A DNA stretch of 64,000 nt, from the NCBI RefSeq assembly GCF_029893805.1, contig NZ_JARXYP010000002.1, positions 7,192,001-7,256,000 of the forward strand, written 5' to 3'. The DNA comes from Streptomyces sp. SAI-135 (lineage in GTDB: Bacteria; Actinomycetota; Actinomycetes; Streptomycetales; Streptomycetaceae). Below, piece after piece: positions 16,521-29,836 of the stretch. Position 1 is the first letter of the stretch. Each line of letters starts with the position of its first letter. A program made the position numbers and the translations under genes. A model generated the notes under the pieces. The model was not told where the DNA came from, searched no databases, and worked only from the letters and a program-made list of their open reading frames with translations.

Positions 16521-16745
16521 TCAGCGGGCGCCGGGCCCCTGCTCGGTGCCCTCGGCGGCCCCGGGCCGCAGGACCTCTCCCTGGATGACCTGGCCCTCCG
16601 GCCGGTCCTCCCGCGCCGCGCGGGCCTCCGCCTTGAGGATGCGCGTCGACCTGCCCGCCGTACGGACCAGTTCCGGGCCCTTCTTCACGGCGATGACCGC
16701 TATGACGACGATCAGGATGATCGCGAGCTCGCTCAGTCCGAACAT
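16521..16745 (-). CDS. TatA/E-family Sec-independent translocase-like protein
   Basis: A 74-residue protein with the TatA plan: short N-terminal FGLSELAIILIVVIAVIA transmembrane segment, KKGPELVR hinge, and an amphipathic helix with charged tail. GGAGG precedes the ATG. The main tat genes are normally elsewhere in Streptomyces, so this is probably a paralogue. Confidence 0.82.
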   Translation of the reverse strand: MFGLSELAIILIVVIAVIAVKKGPELVRTAGRSTRILKAEARAAREDRPEGQVIQGEVLRPGAAEGTEQGPGAR

Positions 16746-16962
16746 GGGAAGGCCTCCGTCAGGGTGACGCCGGAGTCGGACGAGATGCCCGCCGGACCGG
16801 CAGCGTACCCCGGGCGCGAGGGCACCCCTGTCGATTGCTTTGCCTGTCCTTTACTATTGGTGCGACCCGCCCCGACAGAAGGAGCCACAGTCCCGCAATG
16901 GGTGAGCCTCCCAGTACCAGCCCCGCCCCGTGCCGCCCGACCAGGCAGGCGGGGGTGACCCC

Positions 16963-18282
16963 GTGACCGAGACCCTGCTCCTGGTGTCGGCGCTGCTCCT
17001 CACCCTGGCCTGCGCCGTCTTCGTCGCCGCCGAGTTCTCCCTGACCACCGTCGAGCGCGGTGACCTGGAGCGGGCCGCCGAGGCCGGTGAGCGCGGCGCC
17101 GAGGGCGCCCTGAAGGCCGTACGCCGGCTGACCTTCCAGCTCTCCGGCGCCCAGCTCGGCATCACGGTCACCTCGCTGGTGATCGGCATGCTCGCCGAAC
17201 CCTCCCTCGCCGCGCTCCTCAAGGGCCCGCTCAAGGCCGCCGGCCTGGGCGCGGCGGCCGCTCCGGTGGCGACCGCGCTGGGCGTGGCCCTGTCCACCGT
17301 CGTGCTGATGGTGGTCGGCGAACTGGTGCCGAAGAACTGGGCGATCTCCCGTCCGCTGGCCGTCGCCAAGGTGGTCGCCGGACCGCAGAGCGCCTTCACC
17401 GCGCTCTTCGGCCCGTTCATCCGCCATCTCAACGACACCGCGAACCGTGTCGTACGGCGCTTCGGCCTGGAGCCCGCCGAGGAACTCGCCTCCGCCCGCG
17501 GACCCGAGGAGCTCGTCGCGCTCGCCGAGCGCTCGGCCGCCGAGGGCGCCCTGGAGGCCGACTCCGCCGAACTGTTCGTCCGCACCCTGCACCTGGGCGA
17601 GCTGACCGCGGAGAACGTCATGACCCCGCGCGTGGACGTCAAGGCCCTCGAAGCCCACGCGACCGCCGCCGACGCCGCCAACCTCACCCACGCCACCGGC
17701 CTGTCCCGCTTCCCGGTCTACCGGGACAGCCTGGACGAGGTCATCGGCACCGTGCACATCCGTGACGTGCTCGCCCTGGAACCCGGGACGCGGGCCGCCA
17801 CCCCGGTCACCGAACTGGCCACCGCGCCCCTGCTGGTCCCGGACAGCCTCCCCGCCGACCGGCTCCTGGAGCGGATGCGCGCCGGCCGCACCATGGCCGT
17901 CGTCATCGACGAGTACGGCGGCACCGCGGGCGTGGCCACGGTCGAGGACATCGTCGAGGAGGTCGTCGGTGAGGTCCGCGACGAGCACGACCCCGAGGAG
18001 ATGCCCGACCTGCGGCCCGCCGGGGAGCGGGCCTGGGAGGCGGAGGGGTCCGTGCGCGTGGACCAGCTCGCCCGGATAGGCCTCACCGCGCCCGAGGGGC
18101 CGTACGAGACGGTGGCCGGGCTGATCGCCACCCGCCTCGCCCGCATCCCCGCCAAGGGCGACGACCTGGACCTCGACGGCTGGCGTCTGGAGGTCCTGGA
18201 CGTCGACCACCACCGCGCCGGCCTGATCCGGATCACCGGACCCGCGCGGGTGCCCGTCCAGGCCCGGCAGGAGGCACGATGA
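16963..18282 (+). CDS. CNNM/CorC-type (hemolysin-like) membrane protein with CBS pair
   Basis: About 439 residues from GTG 16963, which is preceded by GGGGGTG. Domains in order: CNNM/DUF21 transmembrane domain (ETLLLVSALLLTLACAVFVAAEFSLTTV, then three more segments with the conserved GELVPKNWA at about residue 119), a CBS pair (about 210-340, EYGGTAGVATVEDIVEEVVG) and a CorC_HlyC C-terminal domain (about 350-430). This is the architecture of CorB/CorC Mg2+ transport or efflux proteins; the hemolysin label is historical. ATGA overlap with the next gene indicates an operon of two paralogues. Confidence 0.9.
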   Translation: MTETLLLVSALLLTLACAVFVAAEFSLTTVERGDLERAAEAGERGAEGALKAVRRLTFQLSGAQLGITVTSLVIGMLAEPSLAALLKGPLKAAGLGAAAAPVATALGVALSTVVLMVVGELVPKNWAISRPLAVAKVVAGPQSAFTALFGPFIRHLNDTANRVVRRFGLEPAEELASARGPEELVALAERSAAEGALEADSAELFVRTLHLGELTAENVMTPRVDVKALEAHATAADAANLTHATGLSRFPVYRDSLDEVIGTVHIRDVLALEPGTRAATPVTELATAPLLVPDSLPADRLLERMRAGRTMAVVIDEYGGTAGVATVEDIVEEVVGEVRDEHDPEEMPDLRPAGERAWEAEGSVRVDQLARIGLTAPEGPYETVAGLIATRLARIPAKGDDLDLDGWRLEVLDVDHHRAGLIRITGPARVPVQARQEAR

Positions 18283-19301
18283 CCACCGTCCAGCTGCTCG
18301 TCGGCGCCCTGACGCTCCTGACCAACGCCTTCTTCGTGGGCGGCGAGTTCGCGCTGATCTCCGTGCGCCGAAGTCAGATCGAGCCCCGCGCGCGTGCGGG
18401 CCACAAGCGGGCCCGGATGACCCTGTGGGGCCTGGAGCACCTCTCCGCGATGATGGCCACCGCCCAGCTCGGCATCACCGTCTCCTCCCTGGTGCTCGGC
18501 GCGGTCGCCGAACCGGCCATCGCGCATCTGCTGGAGCCCGGCTTCGAGGCGGCCCGCGTCCCGGACGGCCTGGTCCACCCCATCGCCTTCGTGATCGCCC
18601 TGTCGCTGGCCACCTATCTGCACATGCTGATCGGCGAGATGGTCCCGAAGAACATCGCCCTCGCGGCCCCCGTGCCGACCGCGCTGCTGCTCGGACCGCC
18701 GCTCGTGGCCCTCACGCGCGCGCTGCGGCCCTTGGTGTTCGGCATCAACGCCTTCGCCAACGCCCTGCTGAGGCTGCTGCGGGTCGAGCCCAAGGACGAG
18801 GTGGAGTCGGTGTTCACCGACGACCAGCTCGCCCGGATGGTCGTCGAGGCCGGCGAGGCCGGACTGCTCTCGCCCGCCGACGGCGAGCGGCTCCAGGACG
18901 CCCTGGAGCTGGGCACCCGGCCGGTCGGGGAGATCCTCGTGCCGGTCCCGAAGATGCGGACCGTCGACGCCTCGGTCACCCCGGCCCGCCTGGAGCGGGT
19001 CGCCGCCGAGGCGGGCTACTCACGCTTCCCCGTCACCGGCCCGGACAGCACCCTGCTGGGCTATCTGCACATCAAGGACACCCTCGGCGTCACCGACCGG
19101 GACCGGCCCTTCCCGCGATCCGCCCTGCACCCCGTCACCCGGGTCCGCATCGACACGCCGCTGGACGACACACTCACCGCGCTGCGCGCCGACGGGAGCC
19201 ATCTGGCGGCGGTGACGGGACAGACGGGGGTCGTCCTCGGATTCGTGACCATGGAGGACGTCCTCACCGAGCTGGTCGGGCCGGCGCCCACCGCCCTGTG
19301 A
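18279..19301 (+). CDS. second CNNM/CorC-type membrane protein with CBS pair
   Basis: A 340-residue paralogue of the upstream gene, starting with ATG that overlaps its stop (ATGA). It has a DUF21 transmembrane domain (LTNAFFVGGEFALISVRRSQ ... IGEMVPKNIAL near residue 120) and a CBS pair (about 195-335), but lacks the CorC_HlyC tail. Tandem long and short CNNM proteins are common in actinobacteria and may heterodimerise. Confidence 0.9.
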   Translation: MTTVQLLVGALTLLTNAFFVGGEFALISVRRSQIEPRARAGHKRARMTLWGLEHLSAMMATAQLGITVSSLVLGAVAEPAIAHLLEPGFEAARVPDGLVHPIAFVIALSLATYLHMLIGEMVPKNIALAAPVPTALLLGPPLVALTRALRPLVFGINAFANALLRLLRVEPKDEVESVFTDDQLARMVVEAGEAGLLSPADGERLQDALELGTRPVGEILVPVPKMRTVDASVTPARLERVAAEAGYSRFPVTGPDSTLLGYLHIKDTLGVTDRDRPFPRSALHPVTRVRIDTPLDDTLTALRADGSHLAAVTGQTGVVLGFVTMEDVLTELVGPAPTAL

Positions 19302-19399
19302 CCGCCGGGCGGCCCCGCCGCCCGGCTGGTAGATCTGGGGAACGCCGCTTCCGTGCCGGCCGTGCACACAGCGCACATCACTACCGAAGGAGCAAGCCC

Positions 19400-19853
19400 G
19401 TGTCCGCCACACCGACGGACTCCGCCCGGCCCGAGCGAGGCTGACTCTCAGCTGCTCACCCGCTCGCTCACCGAGCCCGAGACCCCGGTCGGCGACCTCC
19501 GGATCCCGGCCGCCGAGATCACCTCGGTGCCGGGCTCCGCGGACCTCGACGCCGTCCTGCGCACGGCCGCCGACCACGACCGCACCCGCATGCTGGTCCG
19601 CGAGGGCGAGCTCGTGCTCGGCTCGCTGCACGCCCGTGACGCCCTGGTCGCCCGTGCCCAGGGTCGCACCGGCACCGCCCGCAGCCTGGCCCGCCCGGTT
19701 CCGGAGCTGACGGAGGACACCACGGTCGCCGATGCGATCGACCTCCTGCGCCGCAACCGGGCGTCCCTGGCGGTCGTACGGGACGCGGCCGGCAGGCTCA
19801 CGGGAATGGTCACGCTGGACGACCTGCTGGCGCGGTATCTCCAGCCGCCCTGA
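19400..19853 (+). pseudogene. frameshifted CBS-pair protein, relic of a CNNM-type paralogue
   Basis: A strong ribosome binding site (AAGGAG) sits 8 nt before GTG 19400, but that frame ends at TGA after 14 codons. The frame that continues to 19853 (from about 19447) encodes a good CBS pair resembling the C-terminal half of the two upstream genes (PVGDLRIPAAEITSVPGSAD ... LTGMVTLDDLLARYL). No transmembrane domain remains. The simplest reading is a decayed third paralogue, truncated and frameshifted. Alternatives are a short intact CBS protein from GTG 19353, or an assembly error near 19442. Confidence 0.6.
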
Positions 19854-19871
19854 ACCAGGACGTACAGGACC

Positions 19872-19904
19872 GAGGGCGAGGATCACCGCTCGCCTCGCCC
19901 TCTT
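19872..19904 (+). terminator. hairpin after CBS relic
   Basis: Perfect 10-bp stem GAGGGCGAGG (19872-19881) / CCTCGCCCTC (19893-19902) followed by TT, just after the CBS relic and before the rifampicin monooxygenase promoter. Confidence 0.6.
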
Positions 19905-19920
19905 CAACGTACAGCCCACG

Positions 19921-19943
19921 GGGGGCCTTGCGGCAAGATCCCC
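19921..19943 (+). promoter_or_regulatory. rifamycin-associated element (RAE)-like inverted repeat
   Basis: Imperfect palindrome with arms GGGGGCCTTG and CAAGATCCCC (two mismatches) around CGG. The core CTTGCGGCAAG is identical, as I remember it, to the centre of the 19-bp RAE described upstream of rifamycin-inactivating genes in actinomycetes. It lies 44 bp before the start codon of the rifampicin monooxygenase-like gene. Confidence 0.8.
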
Positions 19944-19987
19944 GTCGTGCCGCACAATCGCCGTCCGGACCAGGGAGGGGGAATCCG

Positions 19988-21412
<1,425 letters not shown>

Positions 21413-21620
21413 CCGGGTGCCCCCGTGCACAGACGGGCCGGCGGCCGCCGTCGCCGTCCCGGATCAGGCCGCGTGGCGTCGTCGGAAGGCCGGGGAGTCG
21501 GCGGTCGGGCATGGATGGTTGCCCTGTATACGACTCGGATCCCACCGCCCGCCACGCTGGAAAGCGTTTGTCACCGAAGCGGCCGGACGTCAGTGGGGGC
21601 AGGCAGCCCCCTGGCGGGCG

Positions 21621-21965
21621 TCAGGCCGGGGTGCGGCTGCGGCTGTCGGGGAGCGGGTTGCGGCCCTGCTCGTCCTGGACGAGCAGGGACAGCAGTGCCG
21701 CCACCGTCAGGCCGGCCTCGGCGGGGTGGCGCAGCACCTTGCCCGGATCGATCCGGTACGTGTTGCTGCGCCCCTCCCGTACGTGGGAGAGGTAGCCGTC
21801 CTGCTCGAGATCGGAAATGATCTTCTGCACGGCGCGTTCGGTGAGCCGGCAGTGCGCGGCGATGTCGCGGATCCGGGTGCTGGGGTTGTCGGCGATCGCG
21901 GCCAGCACTCTTGCGTGGTTGGTGACGAACGTCCATCCGGTGTGGGACTCGGGCACTCCATCCAT
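21621..21965 (-). CDS. small winged-helix transcriptional regulator (MarR-like)
   Basis: A 114-residue protein that is mainly a winged helix-turn-helix (TRIRDIAAHCRLTERAVQKI recognition region, DLEQDGYLSHVREGRSNTYRI wing). No ligand domain is visible. It is divergent from the STAS-ANTAR gene with a 134-bp, AT-richer intergenic region, so it may regulate that gene or itself. It is convergent with rox, separated by 208 bp in which I see no further gene. Confidence 0.8.
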   Translation of the reverse strand: MDGVPESHTGWTFVTNHARVLAAIADNPSTRIRDIAAHCRLTERAVQKIISDLEQDGYLSHVREGRSNTYRIDPGKVLRHPAEAGLTVAALLSLLVQDEQGRNPLPDSRSRTPA

Positions 21966-22099
21966 GGCAGCAGTCTAGCGACCGAACATTCACGCATTCA
22001 AAAACCGGAACTTGGTTTCATGTATTGGTTGACGTATGTTGTCGGCAGAGGCGAATCTGAGGGACAGAGACACCCGCCGAGCACTTGAGGGAGAGGGCC

Positions 22100-22879
22100 A
22101 TGTCGGAACCTGCGCACTCTGCGCAGCCCCTCACCATGCTGGACGCGCGCCCCCCGTGTCTGGCCACGATCAGGACGGTGGTGGCAGGGGAACGCACCGT
22201 CGTCGCCTGTCGCGGTGAGTTCGACATCGGAGCCCAGGAGCTCCAGACCGAGCTGTACGCCGCCCTCGACCGCTCGGCCACCGGGGTGGACCTGGATCTC
22301 GACGAGGTCGGGTTCTGCGACTGCGCCGGTCTCAACGTCCTGCTGGACCTGCGCCGGCAGGCCCTCGACCACGGCAAGACGGTCACCGTCCGGGCGTGCA
22401 GCCCGACCGTCGGACGCCTGCTCGACCTGACCGGGGCGCGGGAGCTGTTCGTCACCGAACACACCGGCGGCCCCGTCGGCGCGGCCCCGGCCGCCGGACC
22501 CGGGCCCCTCCCCGACGCCGAGGAACAGCCCCGGCCCATGGACGTCGACCGGGAACTGCGGGTGGAGGTCGACCAGTTGCGCCGGGCGATGCGCACCCGG
22601 CCGGCCATCGACGTGGCCCGCGGGATCGTCATGGCCTCCTTCGGGCTGAGCGCCGAGGACGCCTGGACGGTGCTCGTCACCGCCTCCCAGAACACCAACA
22701 CCAAGATGCACCACCTCGCCGAGGACCTGATGGGCGCCGTCCACGGGGACCCGGTGCCGGAGCGGGTGCAGCGGCAGCTGGCGGTGGCCGTCGCCAAGGT
22801 GCGGGGGACGTCCGCGGCGACGGCGACCGACGACGGGGCGCGGCCGGACCGGCGGGCCCAGCCTTCGGCAGCCGCGTGA
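22100..22879 (+). CDS. STAS-ANTAR fusion protein
   Basis: A 259-residue protein. Residues ~25-125 form a STAS (anti-sigma-factor antagonist) domain (VVACRGEFDIGAQELQTELY ... DLDEVGFCDCAGLNVLLDL). The usual phospho-acceptor Ser in D-S-[AS]-G is replaced by Cys-Ala (FCDCAGL). After a Pro-rich linker, residues ~150-215 form an ANTAR RNA-binding three-helix domain (QLRRAMRTRPAIDVARGIV ... SQNTNTKMHHLAEDL). ANTAR proteins act as antiterminators by binding paired hairpins. ATG 22100 is preceded by GAGGGAGAGG. The combination suggests partner-switch control of RNA binding; targets are unknown. Confidence 0.85.
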   Translation: MSEPAHSAQPLTMLDARPPCLATIRTVVAGERTVVACRGEFDIGAQELQTELYAALDRSATGVDLDLDEVGFCDCAGLNVLLDLRRQALDHGKTVTVRACSPTVGRLLDLTGARELFVTEHTGGPVGAAPAAGPGPLPDAEEQPRPMDVDRELRVEVDQLRRAMRTRPAIDVARGIVMASFGLSAEDAWTVLVTASQNTNTKMHHLAEDLMGAVHGDPVPERVQRQLAVAVAKVRGTSAATATDDGARPDRRAQPSAAA

Positions 22880-23029
22880 ACCTCCTCGCCGAGGTACAGG
22901 GCGTCGGCGATGGCGCGGTTGCCGTGGCCGTCGGCACGACCTCCCGCGCCCGGTGCGTCAACCCCGGTGCGGGGCCGACCACATGGCCGAGGTCGCCGAC
23001 GACCTCGTGGGCGAGCCCTGTCGCGAGGG

Positions 23030-24009
23030 TCAGCCCGTGTCCGTGCCGAACGCCCCCAGGATGCGTTCGGCGGCGAGCGTGGCCGTCAACTCACCGTTCC
23101 TGACCCGCTGTTCGAGCTCGGGAGCGAGGGCGCGGACGGCCGGGTCGGCGTGCAGCCGGCCGAGGAGCTCGTCACGGACCATGGACCAGGTCCAGTCGAC
23201 CTGCTGGTCACGGCGTTTGGCGGCGAGCCGGCCCGTGGAGTCGAGCAGGGTGCGGTGCTGTTCGAGGCGCTCCCATACGGTGTCCAGGCCGGTCGACTCA
23301 CGTGCGCTGCAGCTCAGCACGGGCGGGGTCCAGGCCGCGTCCTTGCCGTGCATCAGGCGCAGCGCGCCCGCCAACTCCCGTGCCGCCGCCTGCGCGTCCC
23401 GCTGGTGCGGGCCGTCCGCCTTGTTCACGGCGATCACGTCGGCCAGCTCCAGCACCCCCTTCTTGATGCCCTGCAACTGGTCACCGGTGCGGGCCAGGGT
23501 GAGCAGCAGGAAGGAGTCGACCATGTTGGCGACGGCGGTCTCCGACTGGCCGACGCCCACGGTCTCGACGAGGACGACGTCGTAGCCCGCCGCCTCCATC
23601 ACCACGATCGACTCCCGGGTCGCCTTGGCCACCCCGCCGAGCGTGCCCGCGGTGGGGGAGGGCCGGACGAAGGCAGCCGGGTCGACGGCCAGGCGCTCCA
23701 TCCGGGTCTTGTCGCCGAGGATCGAGCCGCCGGTGCGGCTGGAGGACGGGTCCACGGCGAGCACGGCCACCCGGTGTCCCAGCGAGGTGAGCAGGGTGCC
23801 GAACGCGTCGATGAACGTCGACTTGCCCACGCCCGGCACCCCGCTGACGCCGATCCGCCGGGCGCGGCCGCTGTGCGGGAGCAGCTCGGTGAGCAACTCC
23901 TGCGCCAGCACCCGGTGCTGGGGCCGGGTGGACTCGACGAGCGTGATCGCGCGGGCGATCAGCGCGCGCTTCCCGTCGAGGACGCCCTTCACATAGGTGT
24001 CGACATCGA

Positions 24010-24013
<4 letters not shown>
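23030..24013 (-). CDS. meaB: MeaB-type GTPase, methylmalonyl-CoA mutase chaperone
   Basis: A 327-residue G3E-family P-loop GTPase (GVPGVGKSTFID near residue 57, DPSSSRTGGSILGDKTRM, ETVGVGQSE, NKADG). MeaB gates adenosylcobalamin loading and protects methylmalonyl-CoA mutase from inactivation. It starts at GTG 24013, overlapping the MutB stop (GTGA). It is the last gene of the mutA-mutB-meaB operon, which is a classical arrangement. Confidence 0.94.
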
Positions 24014-26201
<2,188 letters not shown>

Positions 26202-26202
<1 letters not shown>

Positions 26203-28010
26203 CAGGACACTCCCATGCGGTCGAGGGTGGCGGTGAGCACGGCGACGGCGTCGCAGCCCGCGAAGACGTAGGAGTCCACGCCCTCGTACGGCCCCGGCCG
26301 CCCGGCGAGGAACACGTGCCGCGCCCCCGCCGACCTGAGGGTCTGTACGACGTCGTCGGCCTGCTCCTCGTACAGCGCGTCGCTGGAGCACAGACAGGCC
26401 TCGGTGGCGCCGCTCTCCTCGAAGGTGCCGTCGGTGACGGGCTCGATGCCGCCGGCCTGGAAGAGGTTGGCGGCGAAGGTCAGACGCGCGGTGTGGGCGG
26501 CGGCCGGACCGAGCGCGGCGAGGAAGACGCGGGGCCGGGACCCGGTGGCCGCGAGGTGGGCGTCGGAGCGGGCGCGCAGTTCCTCGTACGCCTCGTCGCG
26601 CCGCACCCGGGGCAGGCCGCCGGTCCGGGCCTCCGGGGCGGGGGCGCGCTCCACGGGCTTCTCGCCGAGGTGCGGGAACTCGCTGACACCGGTGATGGGC
26701 TCGCGCCGGGTGGCGAGCCTCTTGGAACGCTGCGCCCACGTCGTCGCCAGGTCGGTGCGGAGCCGGCCGGAGCGCAGGACGGCCGCCTGGCCGCCGTCGC
26801 GTTCGATCGTGCGGAAGAACCGCCAGGCGGCCTCGGCGAGTTCGTCGGTCAGCCGCTCCACGTACCAGGAACCGCCCGCCGGGTCGATCACCCGGGACAG
26901 GTGCGACTCCTCGACCAGGATCGTCGAGGTGTTGCGGGCGATGCGGCGCGCGAACGCGTCCGGCAGGCCGAGCGCGTGGTCGAAGGGCAGCACGGTGACG
27001 GCCTCCGCGCCGCCTACCCCGGCGGCCAGGGTGGCGATCGTCGCGCGCAGCATGTTCACCCACGGGTCACGGCGGGTCATCATCACCGGCGACACCACGG
27101 CGTGCTGCGCCTGCGCCCCGGCACCGGGCGCCCCGCACACCTCGGCGACCCGCGCCCACAGCCGGCGCGCGGCTCGCAGCTTGGCGATCGTGAGGAACTG
27201 GTCGGCCGTCGCCGCGTACCGGAACTCCAGCTGCGCACAGGCCTGTTCGACGCCCATCCCGGCCTCGGTCAGTGCGCGCAGATAGGCGACGCCGGTGGCG
27301 ATCGAGGCACCCAGCTCCTGCGCGGCCGAACCGCCGGCCTCGTGGTACGGCAGCGCGTCCACGGTCAGCGCCCGCAGCCCCGGGTACTTCTCGGCGCACG
27401 TGCGTGCCAGGGGAACCACCGGCGCGAAGTCCGAGGCCTCGCCGGTACGGGCCTCGTGGCCGAGCGGGTCGGCGCCGAGGCTGCCGCGCGCCGCCGTGCC
27501 GGCGATGCCGCGCTCGTCGTAGAGGCGCAGCAACGCGTCCGCGGCGGTGGCGAAGTCGCCGCCCGCGTCGAGGACGACCGGCGCGAGGTCGAGGTAGACG
27601 CCGTCGAGGACCTGGCCGAGGGAGGCGACCGGGATGCCGCCCTCGCCCACGACGAGCCACAGCGAGGTGACACCGTTCTCCAGGTCCGTGAGCACCGCGG
27701 TGTTGTCGGCGACCGCGTGCCGCTGCCGTACGTCCCAGCCGCCGGTGGTGTTCCCCTCGGGGCGGGCGCCGCGCACGAAGGGCGCGAAACCGGGGAGGCC
27801 GGGGTCGGGTGCGGTGTCGTGCGCCGTGTACAGGGGACGGGTGCGCAGCCCGTCCTCGAGCGCGGTGGACAGGGCGTCCTCCGCTGCCGCGCCGGAGACT
27901 TCCTTGCCCGACTTGCGCAGGACACCCGCCACCAGGCTGTGCCACTGATCAAGGTTCGCGTCAGGGAACTCGGCGGCCAGCGAGAGCCCGTCGTCAGGCA
28001 GGACCGTCAT
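26202..28010 (-). CDS. mutA: methylmalonyl-CoA mutase small subunit
   Basis: A 602-residue non-catalytic partner. It keeps the mutase fold (RVIDPAGGSWYVERLTDELA near residue 375) but its B12-like domain lacks the DxHxxG cobalt motif (VFLAALGPAAAHTARLTFA instead). It is the first gene of the mutA-mutB-meaB operon, with ATGA coupling to mutB. Length is normal for actinobacterial MutA. Confidence 0.94.
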
Positions 28011-28126
28011 GCTCGGATGCTAGGCCAGACGGCCGAAGGAGCAGCAGGGGGCACGGCTGTGACCTTGCCCGCAACGACACTGTGACCCCGGTCTCCCGCG
28101 GCCGGCCGGGGTGTGGTCGCCGTGCC

Positions 28127-29023
28127 TCACGGCGACTCGTCCCGGGGCTCGCCGGAGGTGGGGGAGGAGGAGAACGACCGGAAGCCGTCGGCGCGTACGC
28201 CGCCCGTGACCCGGAGGAACTCCAGTTTCTCCGCGTCGGCGGAACCCGCGGCCACCGTGTAGACGACGAGGCGGATGTCGCAGCCCGGGACGGTGAGCAC
28301 GTCGCAGTCGCAGGTCACCTCGCCGACCTGGGGGTGCACGACGGTCTTGCGCGCCGAGACGTGCGGTCCGACCGCGCCCTCGTCCCACAGCCGGGCGAAC
28401 TCCGCACTGGTGGACCGCAGTTCCTCGACGAGGTCGGCCAGGCCGCGGTCGCGGGGGTAGGTGACGAGGGCGGTGCGCAGATCGGCGACCAGGGCGGGGC
28501 CCAGGGCGTCTCCGTCCTGGAGCACGGGCCAGGCGGCGAGACCTGAGGGCCCGGTGGTGAAGACCGACCGCACCAGGTTTCGCTCGACGGACGTCCGGGC
28601 GACGGGATCGCCCAGGAGCGCCGCCCACGAGGGGGTCCAGGACAGCAGGGTCCAGTCGGCGCTGAACACGCCCACGGGGAACTCCCCGAGGCGGGCCAGC
28701 ATGCGCTGGACCCCCGCCGGGACATGCGTGGAGATCGTCCCCTCCTGGGGAGGCAGCAGGCCGGCCAGCCGGTAGGCATGGTCACGCTCCACGGGCTGCA
28801 GTTGCAGTGCCCTGGCCAGGCTCGCGACGACCTGCGCCGAAGGGCTCGTGGCGCGCCCCTGCTCCAGCCGCACCACGTAGTCGACCGAGAGCCCCGCGAG
28901 GTCGGCGAGCTCCTCGCGGCGCAGCCCCGCCGCCCGTCGGCCGGGCCGCGAGGGCCGTCCGACGTCGGTGGGGGAAAGCCGGTCGCGCCAGCGGCGCAAC
29001 GCCCTGCCCAGAGTCTCGTCCAC
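28127..29023 (-). CDS. XRE-family regulator with MmyB-type ligand-binding domain
   Basis: A 298-residue protein. The N-terminal helix-turn-helix (LRREELADLAGLSVDYVVRL, residues ~34-54) is followed by the MmyB-like PAS-type ligand-binding domain (FSADWTLLSWTPSWAALLGD ... HPQVGEVTCDCDVLTVPGCD). Start at GTG 29023. This family, related to methylenomycin-cluster MmyB, commonly controls a divergent short-chain dehydrogenase, as here (102-bp intergenic). The effector is unknown. Confidence 0.88.
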   Translation of the reverse strand: MDETLGRALRRWRDRLSPTDVGRPSRPGRRAAGLRREELADLAGLSVDYVVRLEQGRATSPSAQVVASLARALQLQPVERDHAYRLAGLLPPQEGTISTHVPAGVQRMLARLGEFPVGVFSADWTLLSWTPSWAALLGDPVARTSVERNLVRSVFTTGPSGLAAWPVLQDGDALGPALVADLRTALVTYPRDRGLADLVEELRSTSAEFARLWDEGAVGPHVSARKTVVHPQVGEVTCDCDVLTVPGCDIRLVVYTVAAGSADAEKLEFLRVTGGVRADGFRSFSSSPTSGEPRDESP

Positions 29024-29125
29024 CCGCCCATTGTGGGCGCCGTACGGCCGCCGTGCCTGGTACCGGCAGTCCTACCGTCGCCCGGGGCACTGGTTGTCCT
29101 CCCGCGCCGGGCCGAGGCTGAACCC

Positions 29126-29821
29126 ATGACCACGACCTTCATCACCGGAGCCAACAAGTCCCTCGGGTACGAGACCGCCCGCCGTCTGACCGAGGCGGGG
29201 CACACAGTCCTCGTCGGCGCACGTGATCCCGAGCGCGGCCGCTCCGCCGCCGAAGCGCTCGGCGCCCGGTTCGTCCGGATCGACGTGACCGACGACGCGT
29301 CGGTCGCCGAAGCCGCCGCCGACGTCGCGGCCCACGAGGGCGCCATCGACGTCCTGATCAACAACGCGGGTGTCCTCGGACCGCACGTGCCCGCCGACGA
29401 ACTCACGGCCGCCGACGCGACCGCGGTGTTCGACGTCAACGTCGTGGGGATCGTCCGGGTGACGCACGCGTTCCTGCCCCTGCTGCGCAAGTCCTCGAAC
29501 CCGGTCGTCGTCAATGTGTCCAGCGGCATGGGGTCGTTCGAACTGACCCATGACACCTCGCGTGCCGAGGGCCGGGCCGTGGCCCCGCTGTACACCGCGT
29601 CGAAGGCCGCCGTGACCATGCTGACCACGCAGTACGCGAAGTCCTGGCCGGAGGTGAAGGTGAACGCGGCCGACCCCGGTTACACCGCGACCGACTTCAA
29701 CGGTCACAGCGGCCCGCAGACCGTGACCGAGGGCACCGACGCGATTGTCGAACTCGCCACCCTCGGCCCGGACGGCCCGACCGGCGTCTTCCGTGACCGC
29801 CACGGGGCGGTGGCCTGGTGA
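29126..29821 (+). CDS. short-chain dehydrogenase/reductase
   Basis: A 231-residue classical-type SDR: the TFITGANKSLGYE coenzyme motif (TGxxxxxG variant TGANKSLG), NNAG at about residue 75, catalytic Ser in NVSSGMG and YTASK with the Tyr and Lys. NADP preference is suggested by ARDPER after the second strand. It is divergent from the MmyB-type regulator, its probable controller. Substrate unknown. It ends 15 bp before the convergent corA stop. Confidence 0.9.
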   Translation: MTTTFITGANKSLGYETARRLTEAGHTVLVGARDPERGRSAAEALGARFVRIDVTDDASVAEAAADVAAHEGAIDVLINNAGVLGPHVPADELTAADATAVFDVNVVGIVRVTHAFLPLLRKSSNPVVVNVSSGMGSFELTHDTSRAEGRAVAPLYTASKAAVTMLTTQYAKSWPEVKVNAADPGYTATDFNGHSGPQTVTEGTDAIVELATLGPDGPTGVFRDRHGAVAW

Positions 29822-29836
29822 GACCTCGACCCGGGA

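Noticed and set aside
26203..27063. N-terminal extension of MutB to 27063
   Set aside because: Would read out of frame through mutA; the ATGA overlap at 26202 and the family length fix the true start.
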